Both the position numbers and the translations under genes were made by a program. This document shows, one piece after another, positions 8,474-16,779 of a stretch of DNA of 50,847 nucleotides; position 1 is the stretch's first letter; every line of letters starts with the position of its first letter. This stretch comes from Solirubrobacteraceae bacterium. Its GTDB lineage: Bacteria; Actinomycetota; Thermoleophilia; Solirubrobacterales; Solirubrobacteraceae. The notes below the pieces were generated by a model that saw only the letters and a list, made by a program, of their open reading frames with translations, was not told the DNA's origin and did no database searches. Where the stretch lies: positions 1-50,847 of the forward strand of contig JADGPO010000154.1 in NCBI GenBank assembly GCA_017882405.1. The letters are read 5' to 3'.

Positions 8474-9414
8474 TAGACCTGGTGAACCTCGGCCTGCTCG
8501 GCCAACTCGCGCGCCCGCTCGGCCTCGAAGTGCGCCGCGCCGGGCATCTCGGCGTTGGCGGCCGCCGCGCCCAGCGCGACCCGCAGGGCCTGCGACCACG
8601 GCGCGCCGCGCATCAATCCCACGAGCAGCCCGCCGAGGAAGGTGTCACCGCCGCCGACCGGATATCGCCCCCGGGCGCGGCAGCTCCCGCGCCAGGCGAC
8701 CCCCTCCGGGTCGACGAGCAGCGCCCCGTGCTCGCCCAGGGTGATGGCGACCGCATGGCCCTCGCCGCCCGCGCGCGAGCGGATCTCCTCCGCACCCGCG
8801 TGGACGTCAGCGTCGCCCTCGATCGGGCGGCCCAGCAGCTCCACCGCCTCGTGGATGTTGATCTTGACGAGCGCGGGGCCGGCATCGACGACGCGCTCCA
8901 GCGCGGCCGCGCGAGTGTCGACGGCGGCCGGCACGCCGGCCTCGCGGGCGGCGGCGATCAGCTCGACATACCCGTCGACGGGCGCGCCCGGCGGCATCGA
9001 CCCGGCCAGGGCCAGCCAGGACGCGTTGGGCAGCAGCCCGAGCACGATCTCGCGGACCGACCGCCACTCGTCGGGCTCGATCTCCGTGCCGTGCTCGTAG
9101 AACTCGGTCAGGCCCCCGGCGTGGCGATCGGCGACCGACAGGCTGGAGCGGGTCTCGCCCCGGCCCCACGCGAAATGGCCGTGCACGCCCTGCTCGGCCA
9201 GCGTCTCGGCGATCCAGCGGCCCGTGTTTCCGGCCAGCAGGCCGGTCACGACCACGGGCTGGCCGAGCGCGGCCGACACCTGGGCAACGTGGATGCCCTT
9301 GCCGCCGGGGAGTTGGACGAAGTGCTGCGGGCGGTGGATCTCGCCCGGCGCGAGGCGGTCGACCTCGAACAGCTTGTCGATCGACGGGTTGCCGGCGAGA
9401 CAGAGAAGAATCAC
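8473..9414 (-). CDS. PfkB-family hexose-phosphate kinase (1-phosphofructokinase/LacC type)
   Basis: 313 aa. The N-terminus (LAGNPSIDKLFEVDRL, then PGGKGIHVA) is that of 1-phosphofructokinase/tagatose-6-phosphate kinases, and the C-terminal signature is PVGGGDTFLGGLL with Asp as catalytic base (GGGD for the usual GAGD). The GTG start at 9414 follows a -10 hexamer by 6 nt. With the SIS enzyme it suggests formation of a ketose bisphosphate, but no aldolase lies in the window. First gene of a two-kinase unit. Confidence 0.87.
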   Translation of the reverse strand: MILLCLAGNPSIDKLFEVDRLAPGEIHRPQHFVQLPGGKGIHVAQVSAALGQPVVVTGLLAGNTGRWIAETLAEQGVHGHFAWGRGETRSSLSVADRHAGGLTEFYEHGTEIEPDEWRSVREIVLGLLPNASWLALAGSMPPGAPVDGYVELIAAAREAGVPAAVDTRAAALERVVDAGPALVKINIHEAVELLGRPIEGDADVHAGAEEIRSRAGGEGHAVAITLGEHGALLVDPEGVAWRGSCRARGRYPVGGGDTFLGGLLVGLMRGAPWSQALRVALGAAAANAEMPGAAHFEAERARELAEQAEVHQV

Positions 9415-9420
9415 GCGCCC

Positions 9421-9426
9421 ACTGTA
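9421..9426 (-). promoter_or_regulatory. -10 element of the kinase operon, predicted leaderless
   Basis: TACAGT on the minus strand ends 6 nt before GTG 9414. The -35 region is not convincing. No Shine-Dalgarno sequence is seen. Confidence 0.35.
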
Positions 9427-9511
9427 AGACCGACGCGCGACTGACCGGGTTTTCGCTGTTGCTTGCGCGGTTGCGACGGTGGGCTTACACGGCCCGACCA
9501 GGCTTGTCGCC

Positions 9512-11258
9512 ATGGAAACGAGCACTGGCCTGCTACGGCGGGCGCCGCATGTCACGCGGCCACGACAGAAGGATCGCGCGCTGACCTGGAGCTGGTCGCG
9601 CCTCGCCCTCCCCGCCCTGATGGCGCTGACCGCGGTCGCCTATTTAATCGACCTGAGCTCCTCGGGCTATGCCAACAGCTTCTACGCCGCGGCCGTGCAG
9701 GCGGGGACCAAGAGCTGGAAGGCGTTCTTCTTCGGCTCGATCGACTCCTCGAGCTTCATCACCGTCGACAAGCCGCCGGCCTCGCTGTGGGTGATGGCGC
9801 TGTCCGGCCGGCTGTTCGGCTTCAGCAGCGCGAGCATGCTGATTCCGCAGGCCCTGGAGGGCGTGGCCACGGTCTGGCTGCTGTTCTGCGGAGTGCGACG
9901 CTGGTTCGGGACGGGGGCCGCCTTCGCCGCCGGGCTACTGCTGGCGGTCACGCCCGTGGCGGCGCTGATGTTCCGCTTCAACAACCCCGACGCGCTGCTG
10001 GTGCTGTTGCTGGTCGCCGCCGCCTATTGCCTGGTGCGCGCGCTGGAGCACGCCGGCACCCGTTGGGTGGTGGCGGCCGGGACGATGATCGCCTTCGCGT
10101 TCCTGGCGAAGATGGCCCAGGCGTTCCTCGTCCTGCCGGCGTTCGCGCTCGTGTACCTGGCGGCGGCGCCCACGGGGCTCGGCCGCCGCGTCTGGCAGAT
10201 GCTGCTCGGCGGGGTCGCGATCGTCGTCAGTGCCGGCTGGTGGGTGGCGATCGTCGCCCTGTGGCCGGCCGGTTCGCGGCCGATTCAACAACCTGATGGG
10301 CGGCCAGGCGTCGTGGCTGCTGCCTGCGGCGCTGCTCGCGCTCTGCGTCGGTCTGTGGTCCCGGCGGCGTGCGCCGCGCGTCGACCGTACGCGCGCTGCG
10401 CTGCTGCTGTGGGGCGGCTGGCTAGTGGTCAGCGGCCTGGTGTTCAGCCTCGGCAGCGGCGTCATCCATACCTATTACACGGTCGCGCTCGCGCCCGCGA
10501 TCGCCGCCCTGGCGGGGATCGGCGGGTGGCAGCTGTGGACGCACCGTGACTCGCGCTCCGTCCAGCTCATCGCGATCGTCGGCGTGGTCGCTCTGATGGC
10601 CTGTGTATTCCGGCGGGGATTGATGCGACGCCTGGCAGTGCCCGCCGTCGTGCTGGCGACGATCGCCTCACTCGCCGGGCCGGTGGCCTACTCGGCGCAG
10701 ACGATCACCACCGGGCACACCGGCTCGACCCCGACGGCCGGGCCGAGCACCGGCGGCGGCGGGGGTGGCGGTGGTGGCGGTCGGATGGGCGGCGGCCAGG
10801 CCAGCGCGAGCGCCGCGCTGGACCGGGCATTGAGCGCCAGGGCCGGCCGCTACCGCTGGGTGGCGGCGACCTCCGGATCCCAGTCGGCCGCGTCGCTGGA
10901 GCTGGCAACCGGCGGCGAGCCCGTGATGGCGATCGGCGGCTTCAGCAACCAGGGCGGCAACCTGACGTTGCAGCAGTTCAAGGAGTACGTGGCCCGGGGA
11001 GACATTCACTACTACATCGCCTCCTCGGGAGGCACGGGCGGGGGCCGGGCGTTCGCCGCTTCCGGTGGCAGCGCGAGCGCTGGCGGCCGGCCCAGCGGCG
11101 CCCCGAGCGGCGGCCATCTCCCGACCGGCGGCGCTCGCGGCGGGCCCGGCGGCATGTCGACCTCCACCAGCGCGATCACCACCTGGGTCAAGGCGCACTT
11201 CAAGAAGGTGACGATCGGCGGCCAGACGATGTACGACCTGACCCAGCGCACCGCCTGA
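9512..11258 (+). pseudogene. GT39-type membrane glycosyltransferase, internally deleted and frameshifted
   Basis: The first part (9512 to about 10277) encodes the GT-C N-terminus with many membrane segments, including the FITVDKPPAS loop with the family Asp. The second part (from about 10280 in another frame, to TGA 11258) resumes at GRFNNLMGGQASWLLPAALL and ends in a Gly-rich region plus a soluble tail. In relatives I know, the region after WWVAIVALWPAGSRP continues with a YIGG...GYNGLGR segment before a motif like the resumed one; that segment is missing. Both frame and content are lost, so this is a deletion rather than one indel, unless the assembly collapsed a repetitive Gly-coding stretch. 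Confidence 0.7.
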
Positions 11259-11267
11259 AGGTGTATC

Positions 11268-12035
11268 GTGCGTGATCTCCGGGTACTCGATGGGCGGCTG
11301 GGCCTCCTGCAAGCTCGCCTTCGAGCATCCCGACGACTTCGCCGGGGCGCTCGTGCTCGACGGGCCGATCGCCTGCGGCGTGGAGGATCGCTTCTCCGAC
11401 GTGGTGTCGGCGCTCGGCTCGCCGGTCCGCAGGACCGATCCGGGCTCCTTCACCTCCCGCTGGTACCCGAGCCCGGACAATGCGACGCTGGGGATCGGCG
11501 CCACCGGTGACTACTGGCTGAGCGGTCTCAGCGCCCGCGACAAGGCGTACGGCAAGCTGGCCACGGTGGTCGCCGACGACGCCGCGCTGCCCGATCCTGT
11601 GGTCAGCCTGCAGCGCTTCGGTCCCTCCCCCACCACCCAGCCGCTGCCCGGGACCAACTACGGCCACTCCTGGAAGCTCGGGTCCCCGGTCGCCGGGCGG
11701 TCGCCATTATGACGTTGAAGCTGACCGACGTCGCCCAGCACGTCGGCTCCGACGGGACGGCCTCCGTGCCGGTCAGCTCCGGCAGCACCGTGATCGGGCT
11801 CGGCGGCCCGGCCTCGGTACATGGACTTCTTCTGCACGGCCTCCCACCGGATCCGGGTCGGCTACCCGGCAGCCAGTTCCACCTCGGTCGCAACCGGTGC
11901 TACCTGGTCAAGGAGCCCGGCAGTCGCGGCGTACTCAAGGTCCGCCGCGGCGTGATCCTGGAGATCGGAATCGCCGACGCGCGGCTCACCCGCGGTCGGC
12001 AAGCCGCGCGCCGCTTCTTCCGTACCTTCGACTAG
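11268..12035 (+). pseudogene. Relic of an alpha/beta-hydrolase (prolyl-oligopeptidase-like)
   Basis: The remnant begins at the nucleophile elbow (SGYSMGGWASCKLAFEHP, a GxSxG motif) with nothing of the N-terminal half before it. It runs in one frame to about 11700, then changes frame at 11709 for a C-terminal part ending GVLKVRRGVILEIGIADARL and a basic tail. Loss of the N-terminus and the frame change show a decayed gene. Its stop and the stop of the SDR gene share the palindromic CTAG at 12032-12035. Confidence 0.6.
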
Positions 12036-12940
12036 ACGGCGGTGGTGGCTCCCGCTCCGAGCGGGAAGCTCACGCTGGTCAGCTGCTCCGAGACGTCCCA
12101 CAGGCGGCGGGCGACGTCCATGTCCCGGGCGGAGCTCGTGCGCCCGACCAGCTTGGGCGCGCCGCGCTGCTCCAGGAAGCCGCTGGGCCCGGCGAAGCTG
12201 TTGCCCGGCACGTCGGCGACGGCCGCGTACAGGGTGGGCAGCGCGCCGCCGTTCTCGTCTTGGGCGATCAGCCGGTTGCCGATCACGCTGATGCGGTCCA
12301 TGATGCCGCTCCCGCTGTGGAACTGGAGGTTGGTGGAGGCGTAGCCGGGGTGCGCGGCGTTGGCCAGCACGCCCGAGCCGGCGGCGGTCAGCCGGCGCTG
12401 CAGCTCGGCGGTGAACAGCAGGTTGGCGAGCTTGGACTGGCCGTAGGCGCGCCATGCCTTGTAGGGCTTGCGTTCCCAGTTGAGGTCGTCGAAGTCGATC
12501 TTGCCGGCGCGGTGGCCGGCCGAGGAGACGGTGACCACGCGCCCGGTGACGTGATCCAGCAGCAGGTTGGTGAGCGCGAAGTGGCCCAGGTGGTTGGTGC
12601 CGAACTGCAGCTCGAATCCGTCGGCGGTGCGGCTCAGCGGCGGGATCATCACGCCGGCGTTGTTGATCAGCAGGTCGATCTCGCCGTCCCAGCTGTCGGC
12701 GAACGCGCGGACGGAGGCCAGGTCGGCCAGGTCCAGCGGGCGAACCTCGACGTTGCCGGGCATGCCGGCGGCGGCGCTGGCGCCCTTCTCGGCGTTGCGG
12801 ACGGCGAGCACGACGCGGGCGCCGTGCGCTGCCAGGGCGGTGGCGGCGCCACGGCCGATGCCGCTGTTGGCGCCGGTGATGATCGCGGTCCGACCGCTCT
12901 GATCAGGGATGTCTTGGGTGCTCCAGGTGGAAGTAGTCAT
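12032..12940 (-). CDS. Short-chain dehydrogenase/reductase (retinol-dehydrogenase-like)
   Basis: 302 aa. The NAD(P)-binding motif is [14 protein letters not shown] stabilises the core, and the catalytic set is the Ser in VSSAGHR and the YGQSK motif (YxxxK). It reduces or oxidises a carbonyl/alcohol in the cytosol; substrate unknown. Start ATG 12940 lies 7 nt after a -10 element, so the longer frame to 12976, which would cover the promoter and operator, is rejected. A divergent TetR repressor with an operator over both promoters almost certainly controls it. Confidence 0.9.
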   Translation of the reverse strand: MTTSTWSTQDIPDQSGRTAIITGANSGIGRGAATALAAHGARVVLAVRNAEKGASAAAGMPGNVEVRPLDLADLASVRAFADSWDGEIDLLINNAGVMIPPLSRTADGFELQFGTNHLGHFALTNLLLDHVTGRVVTVSSAGHRAGKIDFDDLNWERKPYKAWRAYGQSKLANLLFTAELQRRLTAAGSGVLANAAHPGYASTNLQFHSGSGIMDRISVIGNRLIAQDENGGALPTLYAAVADVPGNSFAGPSGFLEQRGAPKLVGRTSSARDMDVARRLWDVSEQLTSVSFPLGAGATTAV

Positions 12941-12941
12941 G

Positions 12942-12974
12942 GACAACAATGTAGCTACCGACAACAATGTTGTC
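12942..12974. promoter_or_regulatory. TetR operator region
   Basis: GACAACAATGTTGTC at 12960-12974 is a perfect 7-bp inverted repeat around one base. The left 11 bases, GACAACAATGT, recur at 12942-12952, exactly 18 bp upstream. The palindrome overlaps the -35 boxes of both divergent promoters and the half-copy overlaps the SDR -10. This is the typical layout for TetR-family autorepression and control of the neighbour. Confidence 0.75.
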
Positions 12975-12976
12975 AA
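12948..12976 (-). promoter_or_regulatory. Promoter of the SDR gene, leaderless
   Basis: On the minus strand TTGACA (12976-12971), 17 bp, TACATT (12953-12948), then 7 nt to ATG 12940. It is a near-perfect promoter with no room for a ribosome-binding site. Confidence 0.75.
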
Positions 12977-12998
12977 GGACTACTTCATCCGCTAGGCT
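12970..12998 (+). promoter_or_regulatory. Promoter of the TetR gene, leaderless
   Basis: TTGTCA (12970-12975), 17 bp, TAGGCT (12993-12998), then 7 nt to ATG 13006. The -35 lies inside the palindromic operator. Confidence 0.65.
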
Positions 12999-13005
12999 GT
13001 CGGTC

Positions 13006-13599
13006 ATGGAGTTGCGCCGCTATCACCACGGCAACCTGCGCGCCGCGCTGCTGGATCAGGCGCAGCGCACCGTGCGCGAGCGCGGTGTCGCCGAGCTGTC
13101 GCTGCGCGAGCTGGCCCGCGAGGTGGGCGTAAGCCACGCCGCGCCCCGCCGCCACTTCCCGGATCGCCAGGCACTGCTCGACGCGCTCGCCGAGGCCGGC
13201 TTCGAGCGCCTGGGCGCCGAGCTGCGCGCGGCCGTCGAAGGGGCCGGCGAGGGCTTCGAGGCCCGCCTGCAGGCGACCGCAGCCGCCTACATCCAGTTCG
13301 CGATCGGCGATGCCGAGCTGCTCGAGCTGATGTTCGCGGGCAAGCATCGCGAGTCCGCGGGGACGTTGGCGGAGGCCGCCGACCGCGCCTTCACGGTGCT
13401 GTTCGAGCTGATCACCCAGGGTCAGGCCGAGGGCGCGCTCGAGCCGGGCGACCCCGAGCGGGTCGGCCTCGTGCTGTTCGCCACCGTTCAGGGCATCGCC
13501 GCCCTGGTCACGGGCAGCATGGTCGCGGCCGACCAGCTGGACTGGCTGGTCCCCGACGCGATCGCGCACTTCCTGCGCGGCTCGCGCACCGCCGCCTGA
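13006..13599 (+). CDS. TetR-family transcriptional regulator
   Basis: 197 aa. The N-terminal helix-turn-helix is recognisable (YHHGNLRAALLDQA, then LSLRELAREVGVSHAAPRRHF); the C-terminal part is an all-helical ligand and dimer domain of the TetR_C type. The start at 13006 is chosen from the promoter; the open frame back to 12967 begins inside the operator. It is divergent from the SDR gene and likely represses both genes through the operator between them. Inducer unknown. Confidence 0.92.
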   Translation: MELRRYHHGNLRAALLDQAQRTVRERGVAELSLRELAREVGVSHAAPRRHFPDRQALLDALAEAGFERLGAELRAAVEGAGEGFEARLQATAAAYIQFAIGDAELLELMFAGKHRESAGTLAEAADRAFTVLFELITQGQAEGALEPGDPERVGLVLFATVQGIAALVTGSMVAADQLDWLVPDAIAHFLRGSRTAA

Positions 13600-13638
13600 C
13601 CCGGGCCCCCCCGCCGCACCGTCCCACCCGTCTGCAGA

Positions 13639-13653
13639 ACTAGACGGTCTAGT
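13639..13653. promoter_or_regulatory. Palindromic operator-like site 1
   Basis: ACTAGACGGTCTAGT is a perfect 7-bp inverted repeat about one base, the size and form of a TetR-family site. It lies 40 bp after the TetR gene and 200 bp before the next gene, with no matching promoter seen. Confidence 0.4.
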
Positions 13654-13681
13654 ACCGCTGGAGGGGGGAGTGCGCGATATA

Positions 13682-13696
13682 GGACAAATATTGTCC
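13682..13696. promoter_or_regulatory. Palindromic operator-like site 2
   Basis: GGACAAATATTGTCC has GGACAA/TTGTCC arms around 3 bp. The half-site GACAA/TTGTC is also found in the TetR operator at 12960-12974, where the spacing is 5 rather than 3. The rest of 13600-13839 holds no gene that I can support. Confidence 0.35.
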
Positions 13697-13839
13697 AGGA
13701 TTCACCACGCAACTGGCTGGTTGCGCATCTTTTTGCAGAGATGGTTCTACAACTCGGAGGGCCGGCACGTGGAGCTGTCGCGCCACGGGTATCTAACTAA
13801 GTAGCGGCGACGAGTAGAGCCGACCTCGAGACTCCCGCG

Positions 13840-13845
13840 TATCGT
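13840..13845 (+). promoter_or_regulatory. -10 element of the FAD oxidoreductase gene, predicted leaderless
   Basis: TATCGT is followed by 7 nt and ATG 13853. The -35 is weak. The alternative GTG at 13844 lies within this hexamer. Confidence 0.4.
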
Positions 13846-13852
13846 GCGCCCG

Positions 13853-15400
13853 ATGGACCGCTACGACGCGATCGTGGTCGGGGCCGGGCACAACGGGTTG
13901 GTCGCCGCCACGCTGCTGGCGCGCGCCGGGTATCGCGTGCTCGCGCTGGAGCGCTCGCAAGCCGTCGGTGGAGCGGCGGTGTCAGCGTCGCCGTTTCCCG
14001 GGGTCGACGCGCGGATCTCGCGGTACTCGTATCTGGTCAGCCTGTTCCCGCGGGCGCTGCTGGCGTCGCTCGGCATCGAAGTCGAACTGCGGCGCCGCCG
14101 CGTGTCCTCGTATACCCCACATCAAGACGCCGGCGTGCTGATCTGCGATGACGCCGAGCGGACCCGCGCGTCGCTCGTGCGCACCCTGGGACAAGACGGC
14201 GCGGTCGGCGAGCTGGAGCGGTTTGGCGCGTTCACCGCCGGCCTGGCCGAGCGCGTCTTCCCCACGCTGACCGAGCCGCTGCGACCGCGGGCAGAGATCG
14301 TCGACGGAGCCGGGTCCGTGTTCGAGCGACCGTTGTCCGAGCTCCTCGAAGTGTCGTTCGCATCCGACCTGGTCCGCGGGATCGTCGCCACCGACGCGTT
14401 GATCGGCACGTTCGCCGGGCTCGACGATCCCGGTCTGGTCCAGAACCGCTGCTTTCTCTACCACGTGATCGGCAACGGGACGGGACGCTGGGACGTCCCG
14501 GTGGGTGGGATGGGCGCGCTCACCCACGAGCTAAAGCGAGCGGCGCTGCTCGCCGGCGTCGAGCTGCGCGTCAACGCTCCGGTGATCGGGATCGGCGCCA
14601 ACGGACGCAACGCGCGGGTGGTGACAGCCGACCAACGCAGGTACGGCGCCCGTCACGTGCTCTGGGGGGCCGCCCCCGCGGTGCTCGCCGACCTGCTGGG
14701 CACAACCGCCGAGCCCCCACCCGAGGGCTCGCAGCTGAAGCTGAACATGCTCCTGCGCCGGCTCCCCCGCCTGCGCGACGACGCCATCACGACGCAGGAC
14801 GCCTTCGCCGGCACCCTCCATGTGAATGAGACCTATTCTCAGTTGCAGGACGCCTATGGGCAGGCCGCCAGCGGGCAGATACCCGATCCTGCGCCGTGCG
14901 AGGCGTACTGCCACTCGCTCACCGACCCCAGCATCCTCGGTCCCGAGCTGCAGGCCGCCGGGGCCCAGACGCTCACCGTCTTCGGGCTGCACATGCCGGC
15001 GCGGCTGTTTCGGCAGACCCCCGACGCGGCCAAGCGCGCGGCGGTGCAGGCGACCCTGCGCTCCCTGAACTCCGTGCTGGCCGAGCCGATCGAGGACTGC
15101 CTGGCGATCGCCGAGAACGGCGAGCCGTGCCTGGAGGCCCGAACCCCGATCGAGCTGGAGGACGAGCTGGCCATGCCGGGCGGCCACATCTTCCACCGCG
15201 ACCTGACATGGCCGTTCGCCGAATCCGACGATGAGATCGGCCGGTGGGGCGTCGAGACCGAGTTGGCCAACGTCTGGCTGTGCGGCGCCGGCGCCCGCCG
15301 GGGCGGTGCGGTCAGCGGCATTCCCGGGCACAACGCGGCCCGCGCGGTGATCGAGGCCGACCGCCGGAATGATCCGGACGCCGCCAGGTGCCGTACCTAA
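13853..15400 (+). CDS. Phytoene-dehydrogenase-like FAD oxidoreductase (PYROXD2/CrtI-like)
   Basis: 515 aa from ATG 13853. The N-terminal FAD-binding motif is VVGAGHNGLVAATLLARAGY with ALERSQAVGGAA after it; the C-terminal FAD motif is WLCGAGARRGGAVSGIPGHNAA. Members oxidise or isomerise carotenoid or other unsaturated substrates, and many bacterial members are uncharacterised. No carotenoid biosynthesis genes are nearby, so the substrate is unknown. Start chosen because MDRYDAIVVGAG is the usual N-terminus and a -10 lies 7 nt upstream. Confidence 0.88.
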   Translation: MDRYDAIVVGAGHNGLVAATLLARAGYRVLALERSQAVGGAAVSASPFPGVDARISRYSYLVSLFPRALLASLGIEVELRRRRVSSYTPHQDAGVLICDDAERTRASLVRTLGQDGAVGELERFGAFTAGLAERVFPTLTEPLRPRAEIVDGAGSVFERPLSELLEVSFASDLVRGIVATDALIGTFAGLDDPGLVQNRCFLYHVIGNGTGRWDVPVGGMGALTHELKRAALLAGVELRVNAPVIGIGANGRNARVVTADQRRYGARHVLWGAAPAVLADLLGTTAEPPPEGSQLKLNMLLRRLPRLRDDAITTQDAFAGTLHVNETYSQLQDAYGQAASGQIPDPAPCEAYCHSLTDPSILGPELQAAGAQTLTVFGLHMPARLFRQTPDAAKRAAVQATLRSLNSVLAEPIEDCLAIAENGEPCLEARTPIELEDELAMPGGHIFHRDLTWPFAESDDEIGRWGVETELANVWLCGAGARRGGAVSGIPGHNAARAVIEADRRNDPDAARCRT

Positions 15401-15441
15401 TACACGCCCTTAGAGAACCGCTCGATCGGAGAACCTCATCC

Positions 15442-15726
15442 ATGCTCGGACTTGATAACCCCATTCACATCCTCTTCCTGCTCGTCATCGTGCTGCTGGT
15501 CTTCGGCGCCAAGCGCCTGCCCGAGATGGGCAAGTCACTCGGCGACGGACTGCGCGGCTTCAAGGAATCAGTCAGCGGCGAGTCCCATGAGTCCTCGAGG
15601 CCCGAGCTGACCGCGCTGCAGTCCACCCCGTCCCCGGTCCCCGCGACCGACGCTGACACCTGGAGCGGCATCGCGGCCGTTCACGAGACCGAGACCGAGC
15701 GCGTTCCCGCTCGCCCGGCCGCCTAG
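15442..15726 (+). CDS. tatA: Sec-independent translocase subunit TatA/TatE
   Basis: 94 aa. A short N-terminus is followed by one membrane helix (IHILFLLVIVLLVFGAKRLPE), the hinge FGAKRLPE and an amphipathic helix GKSLGDGLRGFKE, then a low-complexity acidic tail. This is the standard TatA order. TatA multimers form the pore for folded proteins with twin-arginine signals. It is followed 28 bp later by tatC, a usual pairing. The open frame upstream to 15388 overlaps the previous gene and was rejected. Confidence 0.92.
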   Translation: MLGLDNPIHILFLLVIVLLVFGAKRLPEMGKSLGDGLRGFKESVSGESHESSRPELTALQSTPSPVPATDADTWSGIAAVHETETERVPARPAA

Positions 15727-15754
15727 CCCCGCCCGCTCGACCAGACCACAGCTG

Positions 15755-16771
15755 ATGCAGATGCCAGGCGCAATCGCGTCCGCGGCGCTCCGCCCCGCGT
15801 CAGATGACGCACGGATGAGCGCCGTGGACCACCTAGAGGAGCTGCGTGCTCGCCTGATCGTGGCGCTGCTGGCGCTCGGGGTCGCCTTCGGGCTGTGCTT
15901 CTGGCAGAACCATCAGCTGCTGCGCCTGGTCAACCAGCCGCTGGCGCACAACACCCAACAGCAGGTCCGCGCCGGCCACGGCACCTTGGGTGCGACCTAC
16001 TCGTTGCGGCGCAATGCCCGCGACGTGGCCAAGCAGGTCGGCACCGTCGCGGGGGTCCTGCGCGACCAGACGCACGATCCGGCGACCACCGCGTCGCTGA
16101 CCCAGGTGCAGCGTAGCCTCACCAAGGACGTCAAGGCGCTGTCGGCGTCGCCCTCGGGCGACCGTCCGGTGACCCTGGGGATCGGCGAGCCGTTCACCGC
16201 CACGCTGACGGTCACGTTGATCTTCGCCCTGATCCTCTCGCTGCCCGTCCTGCTGCTCCAGGCCTACGGCTTCTTCATGCCGGCCTTCTCAGCGCAGCAG
16301 CGGCGCCACATGCTCCCGGTCACGGCAGCCATCCCGCTGCTGTTCGCCGCCGGCGTCGCCTTCGGCTACACCGTCGTGCTCCCCGCGGCCCTGCACTTCT
16401 TCCAGAACTTCAACAGCGACCAGTTCAACGTGCTCGTGCAGGCGAACCAGTACTACAAGTTCGCCGCCACGGTCCTGTTGGCCATGGGCCTGCTATTCCA
16501 GATCCCCGTGGCGATCATCGCCGTCACCCGCGCCGGGCTGATCACGCCCACGCAGCTGCGAGCCAACCGGCGCTACGCGGTGCTCGCCTGCTGCGCGGTC
16601 GCCGCCATCCTCCCTGGGGACGCGATCACGATGCTGCTCGAGACCCTGCCGCTCTACATCCTGTTCGAGGTCAGCGTGCTGATCGCGGCCTACTCCGAGC
16701 GCCGCGCCCGGCGGCGCGCCGCCGCCGACACTGCGGCGAGTGGGGCGGGCGGGTCCGACTCCCGCCTATGA
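15755..16771 (+). CDS. tatC: Sec-independent translocase subunit TatC, with enlarged first external loop
   Basis: 338 aa with six membrane helices. The cytoplasmic HLEELRARL motif before helix 1 and the GEPF motif before helix 2 identify TatC, the receptor for twin-arginine signals. Between helix 1 and GEPF lie about 90 residues (roughly 52-142), polar and helical-looking, where the usual first external loop is roughly half that. A start at 15815 (MSAVDHLEELR) is possible and would match the normal N-terminus. The TGA overlaps the -10 of the next gene. Confidence 0.92.
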   Translation: MQMPGAIASAALRPASDDARMSAVDHLEELRARLIVALLALGVAFGLCFWQNHQLLRLVNQPLAHNTQQQVRAGHGTLGATYSLRRNARDVAKQVGTVAGVLRDQTHDPATTASLTQVQRSLTKDVKALSASPSGDRPVTLGIGEPFTATLTVTLIFALILSLPVLLLQAYGFFMPAFSAQQRRHMLPVTAAIPLLFAAGVAFGYTVVLPAALHFFQNFNSDQFNVLVQANQYYKFAATVLLAMGLLFQIPVAIIAVTRAGLITPTQLRANRRYAVLACCAVAAILPGDAITMLLETLPLYILFEVSVLIAAYSERRARRRAAADTAASGAGGSDSRL

Positions 16772-16772
16772 T
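16767..16772 (+). promoter_or_regulatory. -10 element of the kinase-like gene, predicted leaderless
   Basis: TATGAT is followed by 7 nt and ATG 16780. It includes the tatC stop codon. The upstream ATG at 16768 would lie inside the hexamer. Confidence 0.45.
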
Positions 16773-16779
16773 CGAAGGC

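Noticed and set aside
10745..10800. GGC/GGT-rich stretch as a tandem repeat or CRISPR-like element
   Set aside because: It simply encodes a polyglycine linker in the glycosyltransferase.
13600..13840. tRNA gene in the gap after the TetR gene
   Set aside because: No cloverleaf or TTC-A-containing T-arm could be drawn; the inverted repeats are operator-sized.
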